The notes under the pieces were generated by a model. The model searched no databases. It had not been told where the DNA came from and was given only the letters and a program-made list of their open reading frames with translations. From Pseudomonas sp. UBA4194 (GTDB taxonomy: Bacteria; Pseudomonadota; Gammaproteobacteria; Pseudomonadales; Pseudomonadaceae), in assembly GCF_002379585.1 (NCBI RefSeq), contig NZ_DFUE01000058.1:19781-83780 (forward strand): DNA of 64,000 nucleotides. Reading direction: 5' to 3'. Positions 63,959 to 64,000 of this stretch are shown here, piece by piece; positions within the stretch are counted from its first letter, which is position 1, and every line of letters starts with the position of its first letter. Made by a program: the position numbers and the translations under genes.

Positions 63959-64000
63959 TTTGGGGTTGTGGGGGATGGTCCCCTCACCCCAACCCTCTCC

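Overview
The window is the chromosomal replication-origin region of a fluorescent Pseudomonas, most likely of the P. putida/P. entomophila group. The evidence is the gene order gyrB-recF-dnaN-dnaA / rpmH-rnpA-yidD-yidC-mnmE / mnmG-rsmG-parA-parB / atpIBEFHAGDC-glmU-(DeoR regulator)-glmS, the high GC content, REP-like inverted repeats and 16-bp parS palindromes. The exact species cannot be read from the sequence alone.

Layout. 1-3.2 kb: a truncated GMC oxidoreductase gene (minus), a divergent LysR regulator (plus) and an MHS-family transporter (minus). 3.35-9.56 kb: gyrB, recF, dnaN and dnaA, all minus. 9.56-10.19 kb: oriC, with perfect DnaA boxes and an AT-rich stretch. 10.19-14.2 kb: ribosomal protein L34, RNase P protein, YidD, YidC and MnmE. 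14.2-14.66 kb: a second AT-rich intergenic region with many near-consensus DnaA boxes. 14.66-18.9 kb: mnmG, rsmG, parA, parB. 18.9-26.2 kb: the F1Fo ATP synthase operon. 26.3-30.5 kb: glmU, a DeoR regulator and glmS (UDP-GlcNAc supply). 30.5-33.3 kb: a NemR-like TetR regulator with three matching operators, a DJ-1/PfpI protein and an Old Yellow Enzyme, probably an electrophile-stress unit.

33.3-56.5 kb is an accessory siderophore locus of the pseudomonine/anguibactin/acinetobactin type. The minus-strand uptake and export operon runs from an ECF sigma factor through two ABC half-exporters, two FecCD permeases, an ATPase and a binding lipoprotein to a TonB receptor, with many 4-7 nt stop/start overlaps. 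The assembly genes are a carrier-condensation protein, a flavin N-monooxygenase, a Cy-Cy-A-(carrier) NRPS, isochorismate synthase, a salicyl-AMP ligase fused to an aryl carrier, a PLP (histidine) decarboxylase and isochorismate-pyruvate lyase. Together they should join salicylate, a cyclised Thr (or Cys) and N-hydroxyhistamine. Fur-box-like sites lie in the three main promoter regions. The most striking feature is that the C-terminal carrier domain of the large NRPS has no phosphopantetheine serine, so the carrier of the separate 726-residue protein probably serves in trans. The adenylation pocket of that NRPS also does not match the usual threonine code.

56.5-64 kb: a lipid-modifying region with a PAP2 phosphatase, an orphan OmpR-type response regulator, an EptA-type phosphoethanolamine transferase, a small conserved-looking hypothetical, a cyclopropane fatty acid synthase, a cardiolipin synthase and a secreted DUF3617-type protein. 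It ends with a third parS site. All coordinates and motif reads were made by eye; family assignments rest on recognised motifs and gene context, not on database searches.
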